Source: Cyanobacteria bacterium SW_9_44_58
GTDB lineage: Bacteria; Cyanobacteriota; Cyanobacteriia; Cyanobacteriales; Rubidibacteraceae
Length of the DNA stretch: 40,883 nucleotides
Direction of reading: 5' to 3'
NCBI GenBank assembly: GCA_003021905.1
Contig: PXPI01000087.1
Location: forward strand, 1-40,883
The notes under the pieces are model-generated. The model worked only from the letters and a program-made list of their open reading frames with translations. It made no database searches and had not been told where the DNA came from. The position numbers and the translations under genes are program-made. Every line of letters begins with the position of its first letter. The stretch's first letter is position 1. Positions 17,961-26,354 of this stretch are shown in pieces.

Positions 17961-19196
17961 TTAATCATCGATCGCGCCTAAGGCATCAATAATCGCTTCC
18001 AGCGCGATCGCGACATGCGTCCAATGGGTTCCCCCTTGACAAAAAATCGTATAGGGTTCCCGCAACGGCGCATCTGCCGATAACTCCGAGGTACTGCCAT
18101 CAATAAATGTACCTCCTGCCATTACTAATTCACTCTCATATCCCGGCATTTGCGACGGCACCGGATCAAGATAAGATCCCACTGGGGATTGCTGTTGCAA
18201 AGCGCGACAGAAAGCAAGAAGTTTTTCTCGACTGCCCAATTCAATAGCTTGAATAATATCGCGACGGGGCGTTTCGGGAAGGGGATTCACCGGATACCCC
18301 AGTTGATGAAACACATGGGAAACCAGATGCGTCCCTTTAATGGCTTCTCCCACCATTTGCGGGGCGAGAAACAAGCCTTGAAATAAGAGACGATTTTGAT
18401 CAAAGGTGGCACCTCCCTCACTGCCAATCCCTGGGGTAGTCAACCGGCAACAGGCCGCTTCCACTAAGTCTTTTCGTCCGGCAACATAGCCCCCAGCAGT
18501 AACAATGGTGCCTCCTGGATTTTTAATCAGAGAACCGGCAATCAAATCTGCCCCTACCGCTGGCGGTTCTTGGGTTTCAACAAATTCCCCATAACAGTTG
18601 TCCACAAAGCAAATTGTATTGGGGTTTTGCTGTTTAACCAGTTCAACAATGCCTTGAATATCGCTAATGGAAAGGCTGTCTCGCCAACGATAGCCGCAGG
18701 ATCGCTGAATAAAAACTAACCGCGTGTTTTCGGCAACTGCAGTTTTTAAACCCTCCCAATCCAGGGAAGCTTGGGAGGTCAAGGGCAGTTCTCGATACTG
18801 AATGCCGAATTCTCGTAAGGATCCCGGTGCGGATTCCCGTAATCCAATGACTTCTTCTAACGTATCGTAAGGTTTACCAGCCACAGCTAGCATTTCGTCC
18901 CCGGGTCGAAGAACCCCGAAAAGCCCGCACGCGATCGCGTGGGTTCCGGAAACAAACTGCACTCGCACTGCTGCCGCTTCAGCATTCATAACCCCAGCAA
19001 AAACGCGATCGAGCGTTTCCCGGCCTATATCATCATGACCATAACCGCTAACACTGGCAAAATGATGTACGCCTACCCGTTCTTGCCGAAGGATCTGTAG
19101 AACCTTTTTTACGTTATGCTTGATCTTGGTATCAATTCCAGAAAAAAATGGGAATAGTGCTGTTTCTGCTTGTTCTAGCAAGCGTTGACTCTTCAT
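17961..19196 (-). CDS. Methionine gamma-lyase family PLP enzyme (formerly 'aluminium resistance protein')
   Basis: Fold type I PLP-dependent enzyme of the Met_gamma_lyase group (PF06838). The N-terminus is VHHFASVSGYGHDDIGRETLDRVFA, followed by RVQFVSGTHAIACGLFGVLRPGDEM. The PLP lysine is in GSLIKNPGGTI near residue 242, followed by GGYVAGR. The conserved C-terminus ends FCQGGTHWTHVAIALEA. At 411 residues it is full length. The substrate is not established for this group, and C-S lyase activity is inferred. It is divergent from the desaturase gene, about 130 bp away. Confidence 0.9.
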   Translation of the reverse strand: MKSQRLLEQAETALFPFFSGIDTKIKHNVKKVLQILRQERVGVHHFASVSGYGHDDIGRETLDRVFAGVMNAEAAAVRVQFVSGTHAIACGLFGVLRPGDEMLAVAGKPYDTLEEVIGLRESAPGSLREFGIQYRELPLTSQASLDWEGLKTAVAENTRLVFIQRSCGYRWRDSLSISDIQGIVELVKQQNPNTICFVDNCYGEFVETQEPPAVGADLIAGSLIKNPGGTIVTAGGYVAGRKDLVEAACCRLTTPGIGSEGGATFDQNRLLFQGLFLAPQMVGEAIKGTHLVSHVFHQLGYPVNPLPETPRRDIIQAIELGSREKLLAFCRALQQQSPVGSYLDPVPSQMPGYESELVMAGGTFIDGSTSELSADAPLREPYTIFCQGGTHWTHVAIALEAIIDALGAIDD

Positions 19197-19326
19197 AGAC
19201 TCTAATTTAATTTGTGCTAATATTGTCCAAAATTTAAGGATTTATTTGGATTATAATCTTGCATCGGTATCGCTAGAGTCAGCACAATACCATTAAACTG
19301 CTCATTAAGGAAACGTAAATTAGTCT

Positions 19327-20139
19327 ATGACTATTGCAACTGAAAAAAATCTATCATTTGATTGGCCAACATTTATCTATATTGCAAGCATCCATTTAGT
19401 CGCCCTGCTGGCATTTTTTCCCCAATTTTTTAGTTGGTCTGCTGTGGGAGTTGCCCTCATCATGCACTGGGTAACCGGCGGACTTGGGGTAACCCTTGGT
19501 TTCCATCGGCTGTTGACCCACCGCAGCTTAGAAGTTCCCAAATGGTTAGAGTATTTCCTTGTTTTCTGCGGCGTCCTATCTGCCCAGGGAAGCGTGATTG
19601 ATTGGGTGGGTTTACACCGGATTCACCACAAACATTCGGATAGCGATCCTGATCCCCACGACGCTAATCAAGGATTTTGGTGGAGTCATATGGGGTGGAT
19701 GCTTCATGACATTCCTGGTGATCCCGAAATTCCCAAATATACCCAAGATATTAATTCCGACCCAGTTTATCAATTCTTATCTAATTATTTCATTTTGATT
19801 CAGGTGGCATTTGGCCTTTTCCTTTATGCCCTTGGCGGATGGCCATTTGTCATTTGGGGCGTATTTGTTCGATTAGCCGTAGTATTCCACTGCACTTGGT
19901 TTGTCAATAGCGCTACTCATAAATTTGGCTATCGCACCTTTGACTCGAACGATCAGTCCCGCAATTGCTGGTGGGTTGCCCTATTAACCTACGGTGAAGG
20001 TTGGCACAATAACCATCATGCTTATCAATATTCGGCACGTCATGGCTTGCAATGGTGGGAACTTGATATTACATGGATGACGATTCGCTTCCTAGAAATT
20101 TTAGGCCTAGCAAAAAACGTCAAGCGAATTAAAGAATAA
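19327..20139 (+). CDS. desC: Acyl-lipid delta-9 desaturase
   Basis: A membrane di-iron desaturase that introduces the first double bond in membrane-lipid acyl chains; it is important for growth at low temperature. The three histidine boxes are HRLLTH (residues 60-65), HRIHH (97-101) and HNNHH near 230. Two hydrophobic hairpins surround them (IYIASIHLVALLAFFPQFF; VAFGLFLYALGGWPFVIWG). Its 270 residues match DesC. A TATAAT at 19252-19257 may be its -10 element, although no good -35 accompanies it. It is followed by a terminator-like hairpin and rplI. Confidence 0.9.
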   Translation: MTIATEKNLSFDWPTFIYIASIHLVALLAFFPQFFSWSAVGVALIMHWVTGGLGVTLGFHRLLTHRSLEVPKWLEYFLVFCGVLSAQGSVIDWVGLHRIHHKHSDSDPDPHDANQGFWWSHMGWMLHDIPGDPEIPKYTQDINSDPVYQFLSNYFILIQVAFGLFLYALGGWPFVIWGVFVRLAVVFHCTWFVNSATHKFGYRTFDSNDQSRNCWWVALLTYGEGWHNNHHAYQYSARHGLQWWELDITWMTIRFLEILGLAKNVKRIKE

Positions 20140-20145
20140 GTTATC

Positions 20146-20172
20146 AGTCCTGCTGGAAAAGGCAGGGCTTTT
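20146..20172 (+). terminator. Terminator-like hairpin after desC
   Basis: AGTCCTGC (20146-20153) pairs with GCAGGGCT (20162-20169) with one G-T pair, around an 8-base loop, followed by a short T-rich stretch. It lies 7 bp after the desC stop. Confidence 0.5.
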
Positions 20173-20206
20173 CAGTTGCCAATTTTTTTAGTACAATTTA
20201 AGTCTG

Positions 20207-20233
20207 CGCCACCCATTGATTGCCCAGGTGGCG
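20207..20233 (+). promoter_or_regulatory. Stem-loop in the rplI leader
   Basis: CGCCACC (20207-20213) and GGTGGCG (20227-20233) form a perfect 7-bp GC-rich stem with a 13-base loop, 40 bases before the rplI ATG. A T-rich tract follows (ATTATTTTAG). It could be an attenuator or a protein-binding leader structure; either role is inferred. Confidence 0.4.
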
Positions 20234-20273
20234 ATTATTTTAGTTGAACCTTAAATTAAAGATAATAAGCATT

Positions 20274-20735
20274 ATGGCAAAACGAGTACAAGTTGTATTA
20301 CACAAAGATGTGAAAAAACTCGGTCAAGCAGACGATTTGGTCGAAGTCGCCCCCGGCTATGCGCGGAATTATCTGATTCCCCAGCAATTAGCAAGTATAG
20401 CTACTCCAGGGGTACTCAAACAGGTGGAACAACGCAAAGAAAAAGAACGTCAACGTCAATTGGCAATTCTGAAAGAAGCCCAGGATCAGAAGACAGCCTT
20501 GGAAACTGTTGGCCGCTTTACGATTCGCAAGCAAGTAGGTGAAGGAGACGCAATTTTCGGAACAGTAACGCCCCAAGATGTGGTAGATGTAATTAAGGAA
20601 GTAACCGGACAAGACATTGATCGCCGCGGCGTGGTTTTACCCGATGAAATTAGTCGCATTGGTTTCTATTCGGCAGAAGTAAGGTTGCATCCGGAAGTAA
20701 CGGCCCATATTGAAATTCAGGTAGCTTCCTTATAA
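20274..20735 (+). CDS. rplI: Large-subunit ribosomal protein L9
   Basis: L9 binds 23S rRNA and helps maintain reading frame. The N-terminal domain has [36 protein letters not shown], the L9 signature. A long connecting helix ([20 protein letters not shown]) leads to the C-terminal domain with a [11 protein letters not shown] loop. I chose the ATG at 20274 (MAKRVQ), which gives 153 residues, the usual length; the upstream in-frame ATG at 20244 adds an atypical tail. dnaB follows 125 bp downstream, the common bacterial arrangement. Confidence 0.96.
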   Translation: MAKRVQVVLHKDVKKLGQADDLVEVAPGYARNYLIPQQLASIATPGVLKQVEQRKEKERQRQLAILKEAQDQKTALETVGRFTIRKQVGEGDAIFGTVTPQDVVDVIKEVTGQDIDRRGVVLPDEISRIGFYSAEVRLHPEVTAHIEIQVASL

Positions 20736-20860
20736 AGGTTGAATTTCCCGATTTTCCCCTCTTAATAATTTCTGGGATCTCAGCAATCATTGACTGTTTA
20801 ACAAGGGAATGTTCCTTGCTGGCATCCGCTAGCATAAGGGAGTCGGAATGCATTTAAGTT

Positions 20861-22207
20861 ATGGCTGAGTTTGCCCCAATTAGCGATCAATCACTCCCTC
20901 CCCAGAATCTGGAAGCAGAAGAGTCAATTTTGGGAGGGATTCTGCTGGATCCAGAAGCGATCGCGCGGGTGGCAGAGTTCCTTCCCCAAGAGGCATTTTA
21001 TCTCCAAGCCCATCAAACCATCTATCAAGCCGCGATCGCGCTTCAAAGCCAAGGAAAACCCACGGATTTGATGACAGTGAGTACTTGGTTGGACGATCAA
21101 GGGTTGCTGGAAAAAGTCGGCGGAAAGGCCAAATTAGCCCAATTAGCGGATCGCACGGTTTCAGCCGTTAATATTGACGGCTATGCCCAACTGGTTTTAG
21201 AGAAATATCTCCGCCGCAAGCTGATTCATGCCGGACACCAAATTATTCAATTAGGCTATGACACCACCGAAGCTTTAAATCTCATTCTCGATCGCGCCGA
21301 ACAAAATATTTTCGATCTCACCCAAGATCGGCCTCAGTCCGGGTTAGTGCCGCTCTACGAAACGTTATTGGGAACTTACGACGATATTGAAAGCCGGTAT
21401 AACCAAGAAAAACGGCCTGGACTCAATACGGGGTTTTACGATTTAGATAGCATGACCAGCGGGTTGCAGCCCTCAGATTTGGTGATTTTGGCGGGACGGC
21501 CATCAATGGGGAAAACCGCCTTTGGCTTAAATATCGCCCGTTACATTGCGGGAGGATCTCAGTCGCCCGTTGCTTTGTTCAGTTTGGAAATGTCCAAAGA
21601 ACAACTGAGTCAACGGCTGCTAGCCAGCGAAGCCAAAATTGAAAGCAATCGGTTGCGTTCGGGACGGTTAAGCAGCCAAGATTTTGAAAAAATTAGCGAC
21701 GCCATCGGCACCTTATCCCAAGTTCCCATCTTTATTGACGATACCGCAACCATGACGGTTATGGAAATGCGGTCCCAGGCGCGGCGGTTGCAAGCCGAAC
21801 AAGGACAATTGGGCTTAATTTTGCTGGACTATTTGCAATTAATGGAAGGGGGAGGGGACAATCGCGTTCAAGAATTATCTCGCATTACCCGCAGTCTCAA
21901 AACCTTAGCCCGGGAATTAAAAGCCCCGGTAATTGCCCTTTCCCAATTAAGCCGGGGCGTGGAACAGCGAACGAACAAACGCCCCATGCTATCAGATTTG
22001 CGGGAAAGCGGGTCCATTGAACAAGATGCGGATTTAGTGCTCATGTTGTATCGAGATGTTTATTATAACCCTGATAGCCCCGATCGCGATGTCGCAGAAG
22101 TCATTATTACCAAACACCGCAATGGCCCCACCGGAACCGTGAAACTTCTCTTTAATGCCGATTTAACGGAATTTCGCAATATGGCAAAACATGACCCGGG
22201 ATCCTAG
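20861..22207 (+). CDS. dnaB: Replicative DNA helicase DnaB
   Basis: A hexameric 5'-3' helicase that unwinds DNA at the replication fork. The N-terminal primase-interaction domain starts PPQNLEAEESILGGILLDPEA. A linker leads into the RecA-like core with Walker A GRPSMGKTA near residue 213. Further conserved blocks are ALFSLEMSKEQL, LILLDYLQLM (Walker B) and SDLRESGSIEQDADLVLMLYR. At 448 residues there is no intein, unlike several cyanobacterial DnaB genes. It is downstream of rplI and convergent with an FKBP gene. Confidence 0.97.
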   Translation: MAEFAPISDQSLPPQNLEAEESILGGILLDPEAIARVAEFLPQEAFYLQAHQTIYQAAIALQSQGKPTDLMTVSTWLDDQGLLEKVGGKAKLAQLADRTVSAVNIDGYAQLVLEKYLRRKLIHAGHQIIQLGYDTTEALNLILDRAEQNIFDLTQDRPQSGLVPLYETLLGTYDDIESRYNQEKRPGLNTGFYDLDSMTSGLQPSDLVILAGRPSMGKTAFGLNIARYIAGGSQSPVALFSLEMSKEQLSQRLLASEAKIESNRLRSGRLSSQDFEKISDAIGTLSQVPIFIDDTATMTVMEMRSQARRLQAEQGQLGLILLDYLQLMEGGGDNRVQELSRITRSLKTLARELKAPVIALSQLSRGVEQRTNKRPMLSDLRESGSIEQDADLVLMLYRDVYYNPDSPDRDVAEVIITKHRNGPTGTVKLLFNADLTEFRNMAKHDPGS

Positions 22208-22214
22208 CCGATTG

Positions 22215-22243
22215 TAGAGACATTCTGCTTGAGAATGTCTCTA
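22215..22243. terminator. Strong hairpin between dnaB and the FKBP gene
   Basis: TAGAGACATTCT (22215-22226) and AGAATGTCTCTA (22232-22243) form a perfect 12-bp stem with a 5-base loop between convergent genes. There is no T-run on either strand, so it is either a bidirectional transcript-end structure or a dispersed palindromic repeat. A related GTCTCTAT/ATAGAGAC pair occurs at 31733-31794. Confidence 0.5.
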
Positions 22244-22265
22244 TTCCGCGATTAGGCTTCGGGCG

Positions 22266-22778
22266 TTAGGAAGCGATCCTAAGCAGTTCCACATCAAAAA
22301 TGAGCGTGGCATTGGGGGGAATGACACCCCCTGCCCCCTTTTGACCATAGCCTAGTTCCGGGGGAATAATCAGTTGACGGCGACCGCCGACTTGCATGGT
22401 GGAAATGCCTTTTTCCCAACCCTCAATCACTTGTCCTTCTCCTAAGGTAAAGGAAAAAGGGCGATCGCGATCGCGGGAACTGTCAAATTTGGTTCCATCG
22501 GAGAGACTGCCGGTGTAGTGAACCACAACTGTATCTCCTTGTTGCGGGGTTTTGCCATTGCCTTGTTCAATATCCACATAACGCAGCCCCGACTCCATTC
22601 TTTTAACGTCCTCTTTGGCTGCCACATCCTCCAAACTGAGGGCGACCAACGTTTGCGACGGAGACGAGGACGGGGACGCGATCGCGCTATTTTGTTTTCC
22701 TTGATCAACAACTTGCGCGGCGATCAGGACTAAAACACAAGCCACTAGAACGCCAAAACTAACTAAAATTTCTCGCAT
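22266..22778 (-). CDS. FKBP-type peptidyl-prolyl cis-trans isomerase, membrane-anchored or exported
   Basis: A proline isomerase and folding helper. An N-terminal hydrophobic segment (ILVSFGVLVACVLVLIAAQVV, residues 4-24) is a signal or anchor, so it should act in the periplasm or thylakoid lumen. The FKBP domain follows from about residue 62: GLRYVDIEQGNGKTPQQGDTVVVHYTG, then SLSDGTKFDSSRDRDRPFSF, VIEGWEKGISTM, and the terminal PPNATLIFDVELL. GGAGG lies about 8 bases before the ATG. The phasin-like gene is 24 bp upstream on the same strand, so the two may be co-transcribed. Confidence 0.92.
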   Translation of the reverse strand: MREILVSFGVLVACVLVLIAAQVVDQGKQNSAIASPSSSPSQTLVALSLEDVAAKEDVKRMESGLRYVDIEQGNGKTPQQGDTVVVHYTGSLSDGTKFDSSRDRDRPFSFTLGEGQVIEGWEKGISTMQVGGRRQLIIPPELGYGQKGAGGVIPPNATLIFDVELLRIAS

Positions 22779-22802
22779 TATATTACCTCCTACCTGGTAT
22801 AG

Positions 22803-23126
22803 TTAACGCCAGGATCGGTTTTCCAACTCTCTGATTTGACGTTCTATCCGATCAATGCGTCCTCGCAACTCATCCAACTCATTTTGACGAGGAACTCCTA
22901 AATCTTGGAGGGCATTGCGCATTTGACGTTCCATTTGTTCTTCAAGATTGCCCTGTTCAACCTGCATTTGCTGCATCAAATCATCTACAAATTCTCTTGC
23001 TTGTTCCGGGTTGATTTTACCTTCTCGAACCCACTGTTCACTCACTTCTCGCAATTTTTCCGCAACCAGGGAAGTGGTGCCCACTCCCACCATTAGCAAT
23101 TGCTTGATCCAATTATTGCTATCCAT
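22803..23126 (-). CDS. Phasin-like small coiled-coil protein
   Basis: A 107-residue protein that begins with a hydrophobic stretch (WIKQLLMVGVGTTSLVAEKLREV). It continues with a long amphipathic, heptad-rich helix (EQAREFVDDLMQQMQVEQGNL, LDELRGRIDRIERQIRELE). This matches the small phasin-family proteins common in cyanobacteria, related to PhaF/PhaI coiled-coil domains. Whether it coats polyhydroxyalkanoate granules is unknown, and no pha genes are nearby. It lies between an SDR gene and the FKBP gene on the same strand. Confidence 0.7.
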   Translation of the reverse strand: MDSNNWIKQLLMVGVGTTSLVAEKLREVSEQWVREGKINPEQAREFVDDLMQQMQVEQGNLEEQMERQMRNALQDLGVPRQNELDELRGRIDRIERQIRELENRSWR

Positions 23127-23158
23127 AATTTTGATTCAACATTGTCTTCTTGTTTATT

Positions 23159-24034
23159 TTAAGTCCCTAAATAACGAGTGATAAAACTCTCTAAAGACTC
23201 CATTTTCATGTTAAATGTTGTTTCCAGTTGATTAATTTCGGCTTGGGTACAGAAAAATTCGTTTGCTGATAAAGTTCGCAAGGTTCCCAAAGACTTTTGC
23301 GTTTGCGCGTCGAACAATCCAATGCCCTCCCGTACTGTATCCAACACAGCCAGAGGAACATTCACAGTGATGGGATCGCGCTTAAAAATCCGACTAAAAA
23401 TTTCTGGAACCTCTTCTCGCTTCAAGGCTTCGGGACCCCCGACCGGAAAGGTTTGATTTCTAGCCCCTTCTATCCTTACTGAATCAATGGCAATTTTGGC
23501 AACATCATCGGGACTCACAATCGAAGTGCGGTTTTTGGGGTCGCCAATAATTAAATAAAATCCCGTGTTGCGAAACCGTTCCGCCAAGGGCAGCAAATCT
23601 GAAGCTAGCCCGGAAGGTTGCAAAATTGTATAATTCAGTCCATTTTTTTTCAAATAATTTTCCACTTCCCGTTTCGCTTTAAACGTGGGAGAATCTTCAT
23701 AACCCCGTTGCGCGCCTAAAACGGAAATAAACACAAAATGTTCAACGCCGTTGGCTTGGGCATGATCAATCAAGTCAATATTGGCGCGATAATCCAGGGC
23801 TTGGGCATTGCCGCCTGAACCATGGGCACTAATGAGATACTTAACATCCTGACAGGCTCGGGCAATATCTTTTTCTTCCGTTAAATCGCCAATGAAAATA
23901 TCGGCGCTCCGTTGTTCCAGTTCACTATAGTTCGACTCTAAGCGAACAAACCCTCGCACCGGTTCTTCTCGCTCCCGTAACAAACGAACTGCCTGTCGTC
24001 CAATTTGTCCCGTTGCACCAGTTACTAAAAACAT
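23159..24034 (-). CDS. NAD(P)-binding SDR / NmrA-like family protein
   Basis: An atypical short-chain dehydrogenase fold. The N-terminal nucleotide motif is GATGQIGRQAVRLL (about residues 5-18), followed by AHGSGGNAQALDYRANIDLIDHAQANGVEHFVFISVLG. YTILQPSGLASDLLPLAERF is typical of the NmrA/Ycf39 branch. The classical YxxxK is not obvious, so the protein may bind NAD(P) without classical catalysis. At 291 residues it is full length. The best comparison is the plastid Ycf39/HCF244-like group, but I would not assign that name. Confidence 0.8.
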   Translation of the reverse strand: MFLVTGATGQIGRQAVRLLREREEPVRGFVRLESNYSELEQRSADIFIGDLTEEKDIARACQDVKYLISAHGSGGNAQALDYRANIDLIDHAQANGVEHFVFISVLGAQRGYEDSPTFKAKREVENYLKKNGLNYTILQPSGLASDLLPLAERFRNTGFYLIIGDPKNRTSIVSPDDVAKIAIDSVRIEGARNQTFPVGGPEALKREEVPEIFSRIFKRDPITVNVPLAVLDTVREGIGLFDAQTQKSLGTLRTLSANEFFCTQAEINQLETTFNMKMESLESFITRYLGT

Positions 24035-24097
24035 ATAGCTTATTATATCAATATATTTCGGATATTCCTATTATCCAAACTTTAGTCTAAACTGGGA

Positions 24098-24886
24098 TTA
24101 AACTTCAACAATTACTGGCGTGTGGTCGCTGGGTCGTTCTTGTTGTCGCGGTACGATGTCAATCCAACAGCTTATTGCCTTTTCATATAAACGCGGTGTA
24201 AGCAGGTAGTGATCGATGCGCCATCCTCGATTTCGGGCAAACCCCCGAGTGCGATAATCCCACCAACTGTATTGTCCTCCCTCGGCATGAAATTTGCGGA
24301 AGGAATCTTGAAATCCTAAGGATTTAATCGCTTCCATGGCGCTTCGTTCTTGGGCAGAGGCCATGATATGATTTTCTTTGCCAGCGGGATCGTAAATATC
24401 GCGATCTTCGGGGGCAACATTAAAGTCGCCGCAGAGACAAATTTCAGTCTCGGTGTCAGTTAATAGCCGCTGGAGATATTGCTTCAAAACTTGAAACCAA
24501 CCCAATTTGTACTCATATTTTTCACTGCCGACACTACTCCCATTGGGAACATAAACATTAACAATGCGGATGTTATTAACGACGGCGCTAATAACTCGTT
24601 TTTGTTGGTCATAGGCAGCGCCAACATCGTCTCCCACCAGAGGGCTAAACCCATAGTAACAGGATTGCATCGGTTTTTGACTTACAATGGCAACCCCGTT
24701 ATAGGTTTTTTGTCCATAAACCGCAACCGAATATCCCAACTCTTCAAACGGAAGCCGCGGAAAATCGTCATCAATGACTTTGGTTTCTTGTAAACAGAGA
24801 ACATCAACGTCATGCTGTTTTAACCAATCTAAAACTTGGTTTTTGCGTGTGCGAATGGAATTAACATTCCAGGTGGCAATTTTCAT
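24098..24886 (-). CDS. xth: Exodeoxyribonuclease III (AP endonuclease)
   Basis: Cleaves DNA 5' to abasic sites and digests 3' ends in base-excision repair. The signatures are present in order: KIATWNVNSIRTR, LQETKV (metal-binding Glu near residue 36), YNGVAIVS, VNVYVPNG, CGDFNVAPEDRDIYDP, FARNRGWRIDHYLLTP and the terminal SDHTPVIVEV carrying the catalytic Asp-His pair. Its 262 residues are standard. It begins 9 bp after the alpha/beta-hydrolase gene on the same strand, suggesting a two-gene operon. Confidence 0.96.
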   Translation of the reverse strand: MKIATWNVNSIRTRKNQVLDWLKQHDVDVLCLQETKVIDDDFPRLPFEELGYSVAVYGQKTYNGVAIVSQKPMQSCYYGFSPLVGDDVGAAYDQQKRVISAVVNNIRIVNVYVPNGSSVGSEKYEYKLGWFQVLKQYLQRLLTDTETEICLCGDFNVAPEDRDIYDPAGKENHIMASAQERSAMEAIKSLGFQDSFRKFHAEGGQYSWWDYRTRGFARNRGWRIDHYLLTPRLYEKAISCWIDIVPRQQERPSDHTPVIVEV

Positions 24887-24895
24887 AACTTTGGG

Positions 24896-25633
24896 TTATG
24901 TCTGATTAACTGATTTCTCACAAACTTGATGATTGACGACATTTTTTAAAAACTTCAAAATGGCATTTCCCACAGCTTGGGGATAATGATAATGAAAGAA
25001 GTGATGCCCTTGCCAACATTCCCAAATTTCATCCTCAGGCTTGAAGTAAGTTTTCCAATCATGCAAAGCACAGGGATCAATAATAACATCGTCATTGCTG
25101 CCGCACACCAATAGCGGGGAGGCTACTGCTTCTGTTTCCAGATGAGGGCGCTGCATCAAAGAGTGGGGAGAGGGCGTTGCGTGTAAATCCCCTTCTAAGC
25201 ATTTGACGAATTGCTGGGTTCGCTTGGGATCTTGTTGGCCAAATAATGCCCGCACCATCTGGGCTAAGACAATTTCGCGGCTGCAGGGCAACAGTTGCCG
25301 ATAAGTATAGTAATGGGCATGCCAGTCGATTAAAGGATGGACACCAACGCCTAATAACGTCAGGGATTTGACCCGTTCGGGATAGCGATAGGCATAAAGG
25401 AGGGCCACGATTCCTCCTGTGCTATGGCCTAATAAATGTAAGGGTTGATCGCAATATTTGAGATAGTCATGCAATAAAGTGAGAGGAAGATCGAGGGTCG
25501 AGGGTTCATCCGCTGCTTGTTGATATTGCCATTCTCGTATAGTGAGTTCTTGGGAGAGGGTGGTTAATAAAGGGCGATGAAATTTTTTGAGAGTAGGACT
25601 GACGCTAATCCAGAGGGCTTGTTCCGACATCAT
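24896..25633 (-). CDS. Alpha/beta hydrolase
   Basis: Nucleophile elbow GHSTGG with surrounding LLGHSTGGIVALLYAYRYPERVKSLTLLGVG; acid in SNDDVIIDP; histidine in GHHFFHYHYP near the C-terminus. All three members of the triad are therefore visible. The substrate is unknown. I chose the ATG at 25633 (MMSEQALW, about 245 residues), because the upstream 32 codons back to 25729 look non-conserved and lack a good start signal. It precedes xth by 9 bp on the same strand. Confidence 0.8.
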   Translation of the reverse strand: MMSEQALWISVSPTLKKFHRPLLTTLSQELTIREWQYQQAADEPSTLDLPLTLLHDYLKYCDQPLHLLGHSTGGIVALLYAYRYPERVKSLTLLGVGVHPLIDWHAHYYTYRQLLPCSREIVLAQMVRALFGQQDPKRTQQFVKCLEGDLHATPSPHSLMQRPHLETEAVASPLLVCGSNDDVIIDPCALHDWKTYFKPEDEIWECWQGHHFFHYHYPQAVGNAILKFLKNVVNHQVCEKSVNQT

Positions 25634-25784
25634 GAAATTTTCCGCTCGTTTTAACTCGTTATTGCAAAATAAATTCAATAACTTATGAGATATAGCATAG
25701 CAGATCGCGCTTGGGTTGAGGCAAGGCATCGTTAATAATTATTATGGTTTTCCTTATCCCGAATGAATCACGGAGGAATCACCG

Positions 25785-26354
25785 ATGCTGCAAACCTTAG
25801 AGATGAGATGGTTTAAGCCTGGCGAAATTCCAGTTGCGGTGCGTCAATGGTTTGACCAAACTTGTCCCGGAACCCATTTAGGAGAAGCAGAAACCCGCAC
25901 TGATTGGTATTTAGAACCGATAGCGCCCTGTGATTATTTAAATATTAAGTTTCGTCAAGGGCGATTGGAAATCAAATGGCGGCAAATGCAATTCCCGCAA
26001 TTGTCCTTACAACAGCAGTGGCAAGGCCGAATGGAACAATGGGGGAAATGGCTTTGTGAAGAAGCAACCTTGCAAGAGTTTGTTCCCGAGGGGCAGGCTT
26101 GGATTGCCGTGCAGAAATCGCGATCCCAGCGTCAGTTTGTTATTTCCGCCGATGCTTGCTGCAACTTAGAACTGACCCAACTGCGAGTTGATAATCAAAA
26201 CTGGTGGACCTTGGGCTTGGAAAGTACCCGAGATCAAGAAAGTTTACACAGTATCGCGCGTCAACTCAGCGAAACTTGTCCGGCAACGTTAACGGATCAA
26301 CAAGCCATGGCCTATCCCCATTGGTTATTCCGCCGCTTGCGTCAGAATCCATAA
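25785..26354 (+). CDS. Conserved hypothetical protein, 189 residues
   Basis: Unrecognised. It has an excellent ribosome-binding site (GGAGGA about 7 bases before the ATG) and protein-like codon use. The sequence is Trp- and Gln-rich with no membrane segment, and includes TRTDWYLEPIAPCDYLNIKFRQGRLEIKWRQ. The alternation of charged strands and the DYLNIKFR...LEIKWR pattern recall CYTH-like or lipocalin-like barrels, but this is only a shape impression. Its last 30 bp overlap the end of the convergent AEC transporter gene. Confidence 0.7.
   Translation: MLQTLEMRWFKPGEIPVAVRQWFDQTCPGTHLGEAETRTDWYLEPIAPCDYLNIKFRQGRLEIKWRQMQFPQLSLQQQWQGRMEQWGKWLCEEATLQEFVPEGQAWIAVQKSRSQRQFVISADACCNLELTQLRVDNQNWWTLGLESTRDQESLHSIARQLSETCPATLTDQQAMAYPHWLFRRLRQNP

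Noticed and set aside
20861-22207. Intein in DnaB
   Set aside because: The conserved motifs follow each other at normal spacing and the protein is 448 residues long.
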